Assembly (NCBI GenBank): GCA_020426845.1
Contig: JAGQPF010000025.1
Span: 1-39,829, forward strand
Origin: Planctomycetales bacterium
GTDB taxonomy: Bacteria; Planctomycetota; Planctomycetia; Pirellulales; Pirellulaceae
Reading direction: 5' to 3'
Length of the DNA: 39,829 nucleotides
Shown: in pieces, positions 27,041 through 36,700 of the stretch
Position numbering within the stretch: the stretch's first letter is position 1
How the letters are laid out: each line of letters starts with the position of its first letter
Translations under genes and position numbers: made by a program
Notes under the pieces: model-generated
Seen by the model: only the letters and a program-made list of their open reading frames with translations
What the model was told of the DNA's origin: nothing
The model's database searches: none

Positions 27041-27964
27041 CTAATGCGCCACGAGGGTCATCATGTCAGTGCCGGGCGGGCTGAGCCAATCGAGGTGAAA
27101 GTAGTTTTCAGAAGACACCAGGCCGCCGCCATCCAGTTCATGCGCCTCCAGCAGGATGTGGTCGCCGTCCGCATCCTGCCCGCAATCGAGGCTGTCGTGG
27201 TAAAAGTCTCCCACCCTCCCCTGCGGATTCGCCAGAAAGGCCGCGGTCTTGAACACGCCGGGGAACAGGAAGACGCCGTCGGCCGGCATCCCTCCGCTGA
27301 GATAGTCCGACCCTGCCTCCCCGGCGATGAAGTCGGCTCCGCCGCCGCCGAAGATCACGTCACTGCCGCATCCACCGACAATTACTTCGCTCATGTGGGA
27401 TCCGCAGAAGCTGTCGTGGCCCGGCCCCAGGTCAAAGTAACCGCCCGCCATGGATTGGTTGATGACAACGTCGTCGCCACAATCCGTGTGGACATTCAGC
27501 CTGCACATGTAGACGGCGTTCACTGCTTCCGGATGCCAGCCATCCAGTCCTGCACTGGCGAGCAATTCGGCCCGAGTGAACTCGAAGTACTCGAACGATA
27601 GGTCCGAGTGAATGACCGTGATCTGCACGGCAAAGTCGAGAATGCCCAAGTCGACGTGCTCAATGAAGATGCCTTCATGATCGGGAGTGCCAAGCAGATG
27701 AATGGTTCCGTCGATCGCGTCACAGTAGACGTGTTCGCCCTCCCACGGGTCACACTCCGGGCACGACTGCTCCCACTCGACTTCCGCAACGCCGCCACGT
27801 TGTTCACCCAAGCTGCCGGCCGGCGGGTCTGCTTGTGACTTATCGGGGTGCATGCTCCACACCGCGATTGCAATCGTTAGCGCGACAGCGATACAGAACG
27901 CATTTTTGAGTTGGCTCTGTGGCTTGCGTGCACCGTGTTGAATGCCAGTTGCCTGTCTGTTCAC
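27041..27964 (-). CDS. Secreted protein with RTX-like calcium-binding repeats
   Basis: 307 residues. An N-terminal hydrophobic segment (AFCIAVALTIAIAVWSM) followed by SQADPP suggests a signal peptide. The middle has a Cys-containing stretch (CPECDPWEGEHVYCD). Around residues 195-240, nonapeptide RTX-like repeats appear: GGCGSDVIFGGGGADFIAG and EAGSDYLSGG (GGxGxDxux pattern). The C-terminus contains FLANPQGRVGDFYHDSLDCG and DADGDHILLEAHELDGGG. Calcium-dependent folding outside the cell is likely; no catalytic motif is recognised. Start: GTG at 27964 preceded by AAGGAG at 8 bp. There are unusually many cysteines (about nine) for an RTX protein. Confidence 0.75.
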   Translation of the reverse strand: MNRQATGIQHGARKPQSQLKNAFCIAVALTIAIAVWSMHPDKSQADPPAGSLGEQRGGVAEVEWEQSCPECDPWEGEHVYCDAIDGTIHLLGTPDHEGIFIEHVDLGILDFAVQITVIHSDLSFEYFEFTRAELLASAGLDGWHPEAVNAVYMCRLNVHTDCGDDVVINQSMAGGYFDLGPGHDSFCGSHMSEVIVGGCGSDVIFGGGGADFIAGEAGSDYLSGGMPADGVFLFPGVFKTAAFLANPQGRVGDFYHDSLDCGQDADGDHILLEAHELDGGGLVSSENYFHLDWLSPPGTDMMTLVAH

Positions 27965-28026
27965 GTTTCGATCTCCTTGGGGAATAGAGGGTGACTATCC
28001 AAGGGATCAACATCCGGCGAGCCAAC

Positions 28027-28137
28027 CGGACGGGCCTCCATCGCAGGCGACCCTTGTGAGGCCCGGGTCCGGACGGGCCTCCATCGCAGGCGACCCTTGT
28101 GAGGCCCGGGTACGGACGGGCCTCCATCGCAGGCGGC
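28027..28137. repeat. 43-bp tandem repeat (2.6 units) with internal hairpin
   Basis: Units begin CGGACGGGCCTCCATCGCAG at 28027, 28070 and 28113. Each full unit can form the stem GGGCCTC / GAGGCCC. The third unit is cut short at the stop of the 94-residue gene, which lies just to its right on the minus strand, so the array is immediately downstream of that gene and upstream of the RTX-like gene. Confidence 0.9.
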
Positions 28138-28138
28138 G

Positions 28139-28423
28139 TTACTCTCCGAACTTTTCCAGAATTGCGGCGGCCAGAGCATCTCGATCTTCGTCGGCAACGC
28201 GCACGAACAAATTGATCACGCCGTTGCCGGTGTGGCCGACGACCTTGAGCCCGCCGGGCGCCACGCGGGTCACCCTCAAGTGTCCGGGGTGATACTGAGT
28301 GCGACAGGCCTCCGCGATGCTCAGCACGACCTTTTGGACTTCCGCGCGTCGCTCCAGCCAGCGAATGGAGCGTTCCAGATCTTTGCCCGCCGACGTGTGG
28401 CGCCCTCGCTTGCGTCCGGTCAT
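28139..28423 (-). CDS. Hypothetical protein (94 aa)
   Basis: I recognise no family. The N-terminal part is basic (MTGRKRGRHTSAGKDLERSI) and helical (RWLERRAEVQKVVLSIAEAC). The C-terminal half alternates strands (LRVTRVAPGGLKVVGHTGNG, VINLFVRVADED) and ends in a helix, an alpha-beta arrangement that could bind nucleic acid; that is inference only. The ATG begins 4 bp after the stop of the 1325-residue PQQ protein, so it is probably the last gene of that operon. Confidence 0.7.
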   Translation of the reverse strand: MTGRKRGRHTSAGKDLERSIRWLERRAEVQKVVLSIAEACRTQYHPGHLRVTRVAPGGLKVVGHTGNGVINLFVRVADEDRDALAAAILEKFGE

Positions 28424-28427
28424 CGGG

Positions 28428-31400
28428 TCACTCGATTTCCTTCAGCCGCGACAGGGTGCGAGTGGCATCGAGCACGCCGTCGCCTTCCCAAAGCCACCAG
28501 GCTCCAGCGGTTTCGACGAGCGGCCCGACACGTGGATCCTTCGCTGAAGTAGCGATGGCCGACTCGGCCAGCAAGCGACCGGACTCCCAGTCTCGCCATT
28601 CGAGATAAAAGCGAGGTTGATCTGCCGCCATCGGGAATTCCCGCGGACTCATCGTCACGCCCACCAAGGGCCACTGCGGCACTCGCTCCGTCAAGCAAAC
28701 GATCCGCTCCCTGTGCACAAGCCAATCTCGGCAGCGGCGTTCCCAGCGGTGGCGCCAGAGCAACTCTCCATCGCCGGTGCGATGGCATTGCAGATACTCG
28801 TCGGCTGCAACGAGCGTCCGCTCGCCTTCCACATGCAGGCGGGCAACACCGGGAACATCGCGTTGCCATTGCACGGCGCCACTCTCCACGTCCACGCATT
28901 GAACTAGCGGCAGGCGGGGCACCTGGAGCACAACGGATTGGCCGTCGTCGCTCAATTGCGGAGGCTCGCTCCACTGCAGTGGCTCGCGCGGATTCAGTCC
29001 CGCGGGAGGCAGGGAGCACAGACGAACCCAGCGCACCCCCGTGGGCTCAACATAGGCAACTGCGCCTTCCAGTTGCAGGATAACGCCTCGGCTTGTGGCG
29101 ACTAGCTGGCAATGCTCGGAGCTCAACCAGTCTGAACGCGCGCGTCCCAGCGACATTTCCGCGATCCGCTGCCCGTCGGCGGGCCGCAGTCCCACCAGCG
29201 TCAGCTCAGTGTCCCCAACCGACGCGGGAGGCCGAGCCAGCACGCACCACAGTCGGCCGCCCAGCAGCACAGGGTCGCTCACCCAACGTTCATTCGACAA
29301 GGCAGGCGCCTGCCAGCGGGTCTGCCCGTCCTCCCGGTCGACGCACCACAAGGTGGCGCCGGAGCCATAGAGCAGACGAACGACGGCGAGTTGCCCGACG
29401 ATGGCAGGCCGGCTGGGAGTGAGTGACATGTCGCGCGAGCGCTGCGCGGTCAAGCGTGGATCCTTGGGCTCGTTGGTCTGCCACAGTCGTTCGCCGCTAC
29501 GCGCGTCGAACGCCGCCAATTGAAACCGATTGCAGACCAGCAGCTGCTCTGCCGCACGAGTGACAGATAACTGGCGCCCGCACCAATCCACCAGCCGCTC
29601 GTTGACGAATCGGCCGATTTGCTGACGGGGATCGCGGCCGAACGGCATCTCGATGCGCCCCATGGCCTCGAGTTGAGCGTTGTGCCAAAGCGGAGCCGGC
29701 GCAACCTCGGTTTGGGGCGCAGGCGCCGTCGCTCGCACGGCGGCGAGCAGCTCGTCGACCTGTTTGCTGCTCAACGGTTTTTCCCCCCAGGGATAGCTCG
29801 CCTGCTTCGCCCGCCACTGGGGATCTCCCACTCCTCCCAATTCCAATGCCAGCTGCAACTTGGCGGAAATATCAATCAACGGGTCGTTCTTGGCGGCCAG
29901 CGAGTAGCAAGCCACAGCTTGTCGCCAGTCGCCGTCGGCCAACTGCCGATCTCCCAACGATTGCCAGGCCTCTCCCGCCGCCGGCGTGAAGGGAAATCTC
30001 CGCGCGGTCTGCTCCAACAGCATTGCATCTCGCTGCTGCCATGCGCGGCGCAGGTGCAGCTGGGCCACCGGATCGGCAACTTCCATCATCGCAGCCTTCA
30101 GCGGCTCATGTTGCTCACAGGCCTCGCGCAGCCAGCCTCCGAACGTGGTCAGGCGCTGCGGATCATCGGGAGTGGGGGCGAGCCCATGCTCCGTGTTGAC
30201 GGTCGCCGCCAGTTTGGCCGCCGCCTCCCAATTCTCCGACTCGACCAAGCCGTGCAACTCGATGATCGCGTTGAACGCCGTCTTGTCGATCTGTTCGATC
30301 CAGATCGGCTCCACCTCCGCCGCAGCGGCTCCAATCCGGGGCCCGCTGCTGCCCGGCAACTCGCGCACGGCGAGCTGATGCGCCCAACGCAACATGGCCG
30401 GCGGGTCGCGGTAGGCAAAGAGCAGACGTGACGCCAATTGTTCGAGCCCCTCCCAATCGCGATGTGCAATCCGCCATAGCAACTCATGAGTCATCAGCCG
30501 TTGGAGGATCTCGTGAGTCAGGTGCGGAAACTGTGCCGATGGCAGCTCGACTCGTTGCGAGGCGCGCGAGTACCACTCGTAAACTCCCGGCGGCAGCGCC
30601 AGGGTGGCCTGTGCCAGCTCAGCCAAATCGGCGACTTCGGACAACAGCCACTGCTGAGTACCATGGTCGTCCTCGGCGGCGAGCAATTGCGATAATTCAC
30701 CGAGCAATGCCAGCCGGCGGTCGAGCGGCAAGCGGCGCGTGCCAGCCAGCAAGGTCTCCGGATCCTGCACGGACGCCGTGCCCTCGTGCAATCGTTGCCA
30801 AGCGTCGGCAGCAGCCTCTTCCGCCGACTCCACCGGCGGCAGCGGTGCAACCGTCGGATCGCCCACGCGGCTCGTGGCGAGCGGGAAGGCAGTGTTCAAT
30901 TCACCGCCCCAGCGATCCATGGCCTCCAACGGAGCGCGACGCAGTTTTCTCAATTTCAGCGTGCCGTCCACTCCGGCGATGTGAAAGACTCCCAACGTGC
31001 GACCCGCCAGTCCATGATGGTGCCGAGGAAGCTCGGGCGCCGCCCAATGTTGGCCGTCGACTCCCATCCACCAGTGCAACGTGCGTGGACCGGCGAGCAA
31101 CCTGAGCCAAGTCGGCCCCTCGGCGCGCGGCAACGGCTCCGATGTCAAAGCGGCCATCGGCCGTGAACGAAGATGCCGGTCGTCGGTGCGATACAACGAC
31201 AATCGCCCGGCGTCGTTTTCGTTGGCGGCGAAACGCAACATATCCCGCGGCTCACCGTGTCCCAGCGCCAGGTAGACTCCCACCCCCGGCGTGCCCTCCG
31301 CCTCCATCTCGACCGCGAAGAAGCCCGGTGGCAACGGTGCGAACGCCCAGCCCGGTTCGGCGGCCGAGGCGACTCGCAGCTCGACGTCGCCATCGTCGCT

Positions 31401-32405
31401 CACCGTCCATTGAGCCTTGGGAGACAGACGATCGGTGTTCCACTGCAACTGCCCCATCGGCTCCGGCTGCGACGAAATCGCGGGTGGCAATGGCGGCACA
31501 CTGGTGCAACGCCGCAGTTCCAATGCGTAAACGCGAGTCTGCCCTTCCAGAAAGATCTCGGTGGGCGGTCCGGACAGCGGCACGGCGACCAACGGCACAT
31601 CGCCGCTGGCAAGGGTGAGATAGCCACCGCGCCAATGCAAATCCAACGGGTTCTGCCGATTTCGCCTCGCTTGCAAGGTGCGGTGCCGATCGTCGCTCGC
31701 CAATCGCGGGTTCTCGGGCGCGGCGAGGTCGTCATGGCGGCTCGTGACATACCCTGCCCATCGCTCCCGTGGGTGAAAGGTGTTGACGAGCATCGCGCCC
31801 TCACGGCCGTGATAAACGTAAAGTCGCAAGCCCTGCCGCATGTCGGGCTCGACGGCCATCCGCAGCACTCCGTCCTCGGGCCATGGCGAGCGCAGCCGAA
31901 ACAGCCCGCTCATCTGGGTCGACTGGTTAGTCGGCTGTTGAATGGTGCTCCCCGCACCAAGTGGCTCGAGCCAGCGCATCAGCTCGACGTCCGGAATCGT
32001 TTCGCCTTGCGCATGCAGGGGCAGGAACTGAAACCGAAGATGCGAGACGGGTGGTTCAGCGACTGTCGGCTCCCATGGGGATGGCTGCCCGACATCGGCC
32101 GGTGCAGGCGAGGTCGCCGGTGGCCCGGGAGGAGCGGGATCGTCCGGAGACGTGGGAGGAGCGGGCGCCGGATCGGCGCCCGGATCAGCCTCAGGATCCG
32201 AGTCGGGCGCGGAGTCCGCACCCGGTGTTGGCTCGGGCTGGTCCGGAGCTTCGCTCTCGGCCGGCGTTTCAGCTTGGGATGGGTCGCGCCGAGCGACCTC
32301 GCTTGGAGACCCCTGCGGGGCCTGTTGGGCCCATCGCCACCAAACGCCAGCGGCGACTAGCAGACCAGCGGCGAGCAACACGAGCATCGGTCGAACGAAC
32401 TTCAT
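28428..32405 (-). CDS. Large membrane-anchored protein with PQQ-like beta-propeller
   Basis: 1325 residues. A single N-terminal membrane anchor (VLLAAGLLVAAGVWW) is followed by an 80-residue Pro/Asp/Glu-rich linker (TPGADSAPDSDPEADPGADP). Residues about 115-520 form beta-rich, concanavalin- or NPCBM-like segments, about 540-900 are helical with a TPR-like stretch (GDWRQAVACYSLAAKNDPL), and about 950-1310 resemble a PQQ-type propeller (LAAFDARSGERLWQTNEP, LWCVDREDGQTRWQAP, VQCVDVESGAVQWQRDV, LQCHRTGDGELLWRHR). Likely a periplasmic scaffold; no enzyme motif is seen. The ATG overlaps the DUF447-like stop by 4 bp and has GGAG at 8 bp. Confidence 0.8.
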   Translation of the reverse strand: MKFVRPMLVLLAAGLLVAAGVWWRWAQQAPQGSPSEVARRDPSQAETPAESEAPDQPEPTPGADSAPDSDPEADPGADPAPAPPTSPDDPAPPGPPATSPAPADVGQPSPWEPTVAEPPVSHLRFQFLPLHAQGETIPDVELMRWLEPLGAGSTIQQPTNQSTQMSGLFRLRSPWPEDGVLRMAVEPDMRQGLRLYVYHGREGAMLVNTFHPRERWAGYVTSRHDDLAAPENPRLASDDRHRTLQARRNRQNPLDLHWRGGYLTLASGDVPLVAVPLSGPPTEIFLEGQTRVYALELRRCTSVPPLPPAISSQPEPMGQLQWNTDRLSPKAQWTVSDDGDVELRVASAAEPGWAFAPLPPGFFAVEMEAEGTPGVGVYLALGHGEPRDMLRFAANENDAGRLSLYRTDDRHLRSRPMAALTSEPLPRAEGPTWLRLLAGPRTLHWWMGVDGQHWAAPELPRHHHGLAGRTLGVFHIAGVDGTLKLRKLRRAPLEAMDRWGGELNTAFPLATSRVGDPTVAPLPPVESAEEAAADAWQRLHEGTASVQDPETLLAGTRRLPLDRRLALLGELSQLLAAEDDHGTQQWLLSEVADLAELAQATLALPPGVYEWYSRASQRVELPSAQFPHLTHEILQRLMTHELLWRIAHRDWEGLEQLASRLLFAYRDPPAMLRWAHQLAVRELPGSSGPRIGAAAAEVEPIWIEQIDKTAFNAIIELHGLVESENWEAAAKLAATVNTEHGLAPTPDDPQRLTTFGGWLREACEQHEPLKAAMMEVADPVAQLHLRRAWQQRDAMLLEQTARRFPFTPAAGEAWQSLGDRQLADGDWRQAVACYSLAAKNDPLIDISAKLQLALELGGVGDPQWRAKQASYPWGEKPLSSKQVDELLAAVRATAPAPQTEVAPAPLWHNAQLEAMGRIEMPFGRDPRQQIGRFVNERLVDWCGRQLSVTRAAEQLLVCNRFQLAAFDARSGERLWQTNEPKDPRLTAQRSRDMSLTPSRPAIVGQLAVVRLLYGSGATLWCVDREDGQTRWQAPALSNERWVSDPVLLGGRLWCVLARPPASVGDTELTLVGLRPADGQRIAEMSLGRARSDWLSSEHCQLVATSRGVILQLEGAVAYVEPTGVRWVRLCSLPPAGLNPREPLQWSEPPQLSDDGQSVVLQVPRLPLVQCVDVESGAVQWQRDVPGVARLHVEGERTLVAADEYLQCHRTGDGELLWRHRWERRCRDWLVHRERIVCLTERVPQWPLVGVTMSPREFPMAADQPRFYLEWRDWESGRLLAESAIATSAKDPRVGPLVETAGAWWLWEGDGVLDATRTLSRLKEIE

Positions 32406-32971
32406 GATTCATGCTCCGCCGCAGCGACGAACTCTTCGAGGAAAGCGAAGGCGCGTTTCTCACGGTCTCCCCCGGTTTTCTCCACTAGCGGCCGCAAGCG
32501 CCGCAAGTTGCCAAGCACCGAGTCGCGCGTCAGCCACTGCAATCGGGTGGCCTGAATCGCCGCTTCCAAGACGGCGAAATGAGCGCGATTGAATCCGAAA
32601 AACTCCCGTTGAAAGAGCTTGTGGACAATCTCGCACTCGATGGTAATCCGCTCCGCCGAGTCGTCCGCCGAGGTGACGCGGAACTCATAGCTGCGACACG
32701 CATCATCCAACACCTTGCCATTCACGACCCAGGCATCCGACAGCGGTGGCAACGACTCGAGCTTTCCCACCGCGGCGCGAGCAAACAACTCCACATCGTC
32801 CGTGACGTGCAACACGCCCTCGGGATGTTCGCGCAGGTTCTGCCATGTTCGCGACGTGTGATAGGGCCGCAATCGCATGGTGGTCACTTCGCGATCGACG
32901 TGCGGTCCCATCGGCGAAACGTTGACAGTGCCGTCGGGATTGAGCGTCGTGACGATTCCTTCCAGAATCAA
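32402..32971 (-). CDS. DUF447-like protein
   Basis: About 189 residues. The start LEGIVTTLNPDGTVNVSPMG, the middle NLREHPEGVLHVTDDVELFA, and the later ERITIECEIVHKLFQREFFG and FNRAHFAVLEAAIQATRL match what I recall of DUF447, a flavin-reductase-like split-barrel family known from methanogens and from C1-transfer gene sets of planctomycetes. A link to tetrahydromethanopterin-dependent metabolism is inferred, not shown. The start codon is TTG with GGAAGG 5 bp upstream; no ATG or GTG lies in frame nearby. Its stop overlaps the PQQ gene by 4 bp. Confidence 0.78.
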   Translation of the reverse strand: MILEGIVTTLNPDGTVNVSPMGPHVDREVTTMRLRPYHTSRTWQNLREHPEGVLHVTDDVELFARAAVGKLESLPPLSDAWVVNGKVLDDACRSYEFRVTSADDSAERITIECEIVHKLFQREFFGFNRAHFAVLEAAIQATRLQWLTRDSVLGNLRRLRPLVEKTGGDREKRAFAFLEEFVAAAEHES

Positions 32972-32999
32972 CTTGGCCTTCCTTCACGCCTACGCGGGA

Positions 33000-33662
33000 T
33001 CAGTAGTAAATCGGGGGATCCAGCGGCTCTTGCTCGATCGGCTCGAGCGGCCGCTCGGCAAACAGATCCGGAGATTGTGCGGGCGCCGGCAGCCCGGCCA
33101 GCGTCAGAAAATTCGACAACAAGCCGTAGCCGGCGGGCGTTAACACGGACTCGGGGTGAAACTGAACGCCGAACAATGGCAACGACCGATGGCGGATCGA
33201 CATCAACACATCATCCTCCACTGTCCAGGCACATGGCGCCAGTTCGTCCGGCAAGGTGGCGGCGTCCACAATGAGTGAATGGTAGCGACAGGCCTCGAGT
33301 GGATTCGGCAGCCCACCGAACAACCCTTGCCCATCGTGACGCACTGCCGAGGCGCGGCCATGCACCGGCTCGGGCGCGCGAATGACGTCGGCGCCAAACG
33401 CCGCGGCAATGGCTTGATGCCCCAGGCACACCCCGAGTATCGGCACGGCTGCGTGCAATTGCTGCACGACTTCCCGCGAGATCCCGGCTTCGTCCGGAGT
33501 GCACGGACCGGGGGAGATCACGATCGCGCGCGGAGCCAGCGCTCTCACGTCGGCCACAGCGAGCTCGTCGTTGCGGACGACCAGAGTTTGCTGGCCCAGC
33601 CGACGAAGATAGCGTGCCAGGTTGTGCACGAAGCTGTCGTAATTGTCGATCAACAACAGCAA
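33000..33662 (-). CDS. Glutamine amidotransferase, aminodeoxychorismate/anthranilate synthase component II
   Basis: Class I glutaminase subunit that feeds ammonia to a chorismate-using partner (PabB or TrpE). 220 residues. LLLIDNYDSFVHNLARYLRR, VISPGPCTPDEAG, the nucleophile GVCLGHQAIAAAFGA, RYHSLIVDA and the His-Glu pair GVQFHPESVLTPAG are all present. A 30-residue Pro/Glu-rich tail (PEPIEQEPLDPP-like) is extra. PabA and TrpG cannot be separated by motif. The only in-frame start is TTG. It is 28 bp upstream of the DUF447-like gene; if that gene belongs to C1 metabolism, a PabA role (pABA for pterin cofactors) fits better. The partner subunit is not in the window. Confidence 0.88.
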   Translation of the reverse strand: MLLLIDNYDSFVHNLARYLRRLGQQTLVVRNDELAVADVRALAPRAIVISPGPCTPDEAGISREVVQQLHAAVPILGVCLGHQAIAAAFGADVIRAPEPVHGRASAVRHDGQGLFGGLPNPLEACRYHSLIVDAATLPDELAPCAWTVEDDVLMSIRHRSLPLFGVQFHPESVLTPAGYGLLSNFLTLAGLPAPAQSPDLFAERPLEPIEQEPLDPPIYY

Positions 33663-33712
33663 GCGACACCCGGGAAGTGAAGTGAAATCAGCGCGCCTTG
33701 GCCAAGGAGGTC

Positions 33713-33772
33713 GTTGAAAAACACCTGATCCGGCAATCGAATCTGCCGATTCCCGGCTGGGTCTTTTTCAAC
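33713..33772. repeat. Palindromic GTTGAAAAA-ended element, copy 2 (60 bp)
   Basis: GTTGAAAAACACC at the left and GGGTCTTTTTCAAC at the right form an imperfect terminal inverted repeat; the centre has TCCGGCAATCGAATCTGCCG then ATTCCCGG. The whole 60-bp unit is an imperfect palindrome. It shares ends and centre with 12477-12558 and lies between the tricorn-like gene and the amidotransferase gene, where its transcript hairpin could separate the two. Confidence 0.8.
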
Positions 33773-33781
33773 AACCATCGC

Positions 33782-36700
33782 CTAGCCCGCGTTGGCCCGA
33801 TCGGCGTCGACCGGCTGCTGGACTTGCCCCGGCTTTCGGCCGCGTTCGGTTGCCCGTTGGAGCTTTGGAGTGGGGCGACGGTCCCACTTTTCTACATCCT
33901 CCATCAACAACTGAACAGCCTTGTCCAATTGCCGGTCAACTCCTTGGGGCAATTCGCCGGGTTCGGGCCAGATCACGACATCCGGCACGGCGCCGTTCAG
34001 CTCCATGTCCTGGCCGGTCTCGCCGACATACCAGCCTCGAAACGGGAACCGCAACGACCCCACGTCCATCACCTGGACCATGCCCGTGCTCACGACGCCT
34101 CCCGCCGTGGGCACACCCACCAGTCGGCCGCGTTTCAGCCCCTTGATGGCGTGACTGAAAATCTCCGCATTCGAGTAGCTGTTCTGGTTGCACATCACGA
34201 GGATCGGCTTGTGCCAGGTGGCGTACACCATGCGGCTTTGTGGATACCCGGGTCCCCCTCCGCGCGGCACCGTGACGGCATGTCGCGGTTGCGTCAGCGC
34301 GGTGAGCAACAAATCCGTCGTGCTGCCGCCGCCGTTTTCCCGGACGTCGATCACCAAGCCATCTTTGGCGTAACCGACATAATAGAGTTGCCGTTCGAAC
34401 TCGGTGAAGCTGGAGAGATTCATGGCTCGGATATGCAGATAGCCGAGCTTGCCGTGGGACAGCTTTTCGACGGTGGCTCGATTGTGCTCCAGCCACATCT
34501 CGTAGAGCGCGTCGCGGGCGGCGGAATACGAGACCGGCCGAATGGCGAGTTTGTTGCGGACGGGCGCCACGCCGGGCTCGTGGCCCTCCCAGGGTGGCAA
34601 CTGACTTTTGGGGTCGAATGCGGGTGGCTTGGCTGCGGGCCGCTCGATTGTCAATTGAATGTCACGTTCGAGCACGCCGTTGAGCCGGCGAGCCAAGTTG
34701 ACATCGCGGTCGATCGCCACGCCGTCGATCTCTCGAATCAGATCGCCCTGGCGCGGACCGTTCTCCACATCACAGGGCCCGTTCAGGATGACGTCGCGGA
34801 CGCGCAGGCCGGGCCCGGGATAGCTTAAATCGAACCGCACACCGAGATGAGGCGTCTGGTCCGTCCAAGCCGGGGAGGCGGTTCGGGAAACGACCGGGTA
34901 GAACCCCAGGTGCGATCCGTTCAGCTCGCCTAACATGAGTTCGATGGCGGTCCGCAGGGCGTACGGATCGGGCGCCCGAGCGGCGAGCTCGCCGTAGATT
35001 CGCCGAACTTCCGCCCAGTCGCGGTTCCCGAGATTCGGGTCGTACCAGTGATCGCGCATGGTCCGCCAGCAAACGTCGAATGCCGCGCGATTTCGCTCGG
35101 AACGCTCGAATTGCTGCATTACCTGAAACGGCAACGAAGCCTTTTCCCCCTTGGCGCCGATGGTGGTGGGCACGCCGGAAGACAACATCAAAAGGGTCCC
35201 ATTCTTGAGCCATCTCGAAATGGAGCCCTCCGAGGTCGTCAGCACCGTGGGTGACAGACCGGTGGGAATCGTGATGGCGTGGATTCCGCGCACCCCTTTG
35301 ACCGTCGCGGAGAACGCGAGTCGCTGTGAATCCGGAGACCAAGTCAGGCTCGACTCACTGACGCCGGGAATCGACACGCCATGAATTCGCTGGTGCAGTC
35401 CCTCGAGCTCCAAGGTGCGTTTGGCGGAACTGGAGGCGGGCGACTTGCCACCTCGAGGTCCCATTTTAGCCAGCGCCGATTGCAACTTCCGGTCGCGCGA
35501 AGTCACGTCCTCCTCAGCGGCCTGCAGCCACACGTAGTGGATGTCCGACTCCGAATCGTGTTGCCGATTGCCAATAAAGGCCAACAGGCGGCCATCGGGC
35601 GACCACCGTGGTCCAAAGTCGTCATCGGGGTGTCGAGACACGTTGAACGGCGCGGTGGAGCCGTCCATCGGGGCGATCCAAACATCGCGATTGAAATCGT
35701 TGTCGCTCTGGGAGTAGGCCAGCCATTTGCCATCGGGTGACACGTCAAAGTCGGGACGGTCGAAGCCACTGATCAGCTGCCGGGGATCGCCGCCATCGAG
35801 CCCGCGAATCCAGAGGTCGCCGCGATCGCGAACGTACAGCAGGCTTTTGCCGTCCGGGCTGAGCCGCAGGAAGGACTCCGCCGCCAGGTCGTTGGTCACT
35901 CGACGGAACTTGAACGAACGATTCTGCCACCAGTGGCGACTGGCGTCAGCTCGCTCCACGCTCCAAATGTCCGTCTGCCCCTCGTCCTCGCGAACCATAT
36001 ACAGGCGGCGATGCGAGGTGTCGAAAATCAAATTGGACTCGTCCTGCGGCGTATCGGTGATTTGAACGGGTTCGCGGAGCACCGTGTCCATCAGCCAGAC
36101 ATCGCCGCCGGCGATCATCGCGACTTCGAGCCCATCGTGACTGAACTCCACTTCGGTGGCTTTGTTCAGCGTCCGCCGCACCCGCCCTGCACTGGGCGAC
36201 TCGCCGTTGGCCAACAGCTGGACCTTCTCCGGCTGCAGTGCGTCGTTTCCGAGCGACACGCGGTAGAGTTCGCCGAGGTGCGAGAAGACCATCACCCTGC
36301 CCGAACGGCTGATTGAGGGGAAGGTGATCGAGCCGTGCCCCATATCGAGCAGCTTGACCGGCTCGCCGGCGACGTCGCCGGTTTTGCGATCGACTTCCTG
36401 AAGGTACAGGTCAAACCCGTCGGCGTCGCCCGTGACGTAGTAGAAGGCGCGGCCGTCGGGGCGCCAGATGGGCCATCGCGAATCGAACTTGCCGTGCACC
36501 AGTTTGGTGAATTTGCCGGTCTCCACGTCGAAACGCCAAATCTGTGCGGCCCGCGCGCCTTCGTAACCCTGCCTCCACCAACGCTCCCCTTCGCGAACGA
36601 ACAGCAAGTGGCGACCGTCGCGGGAAAGTGAGCCGTCGGAGCCGTAGGCGTCGAACAGCGGGTGCTCCGGCGAGCTCTTGCCAAGGGCGACGTGCCAAAA

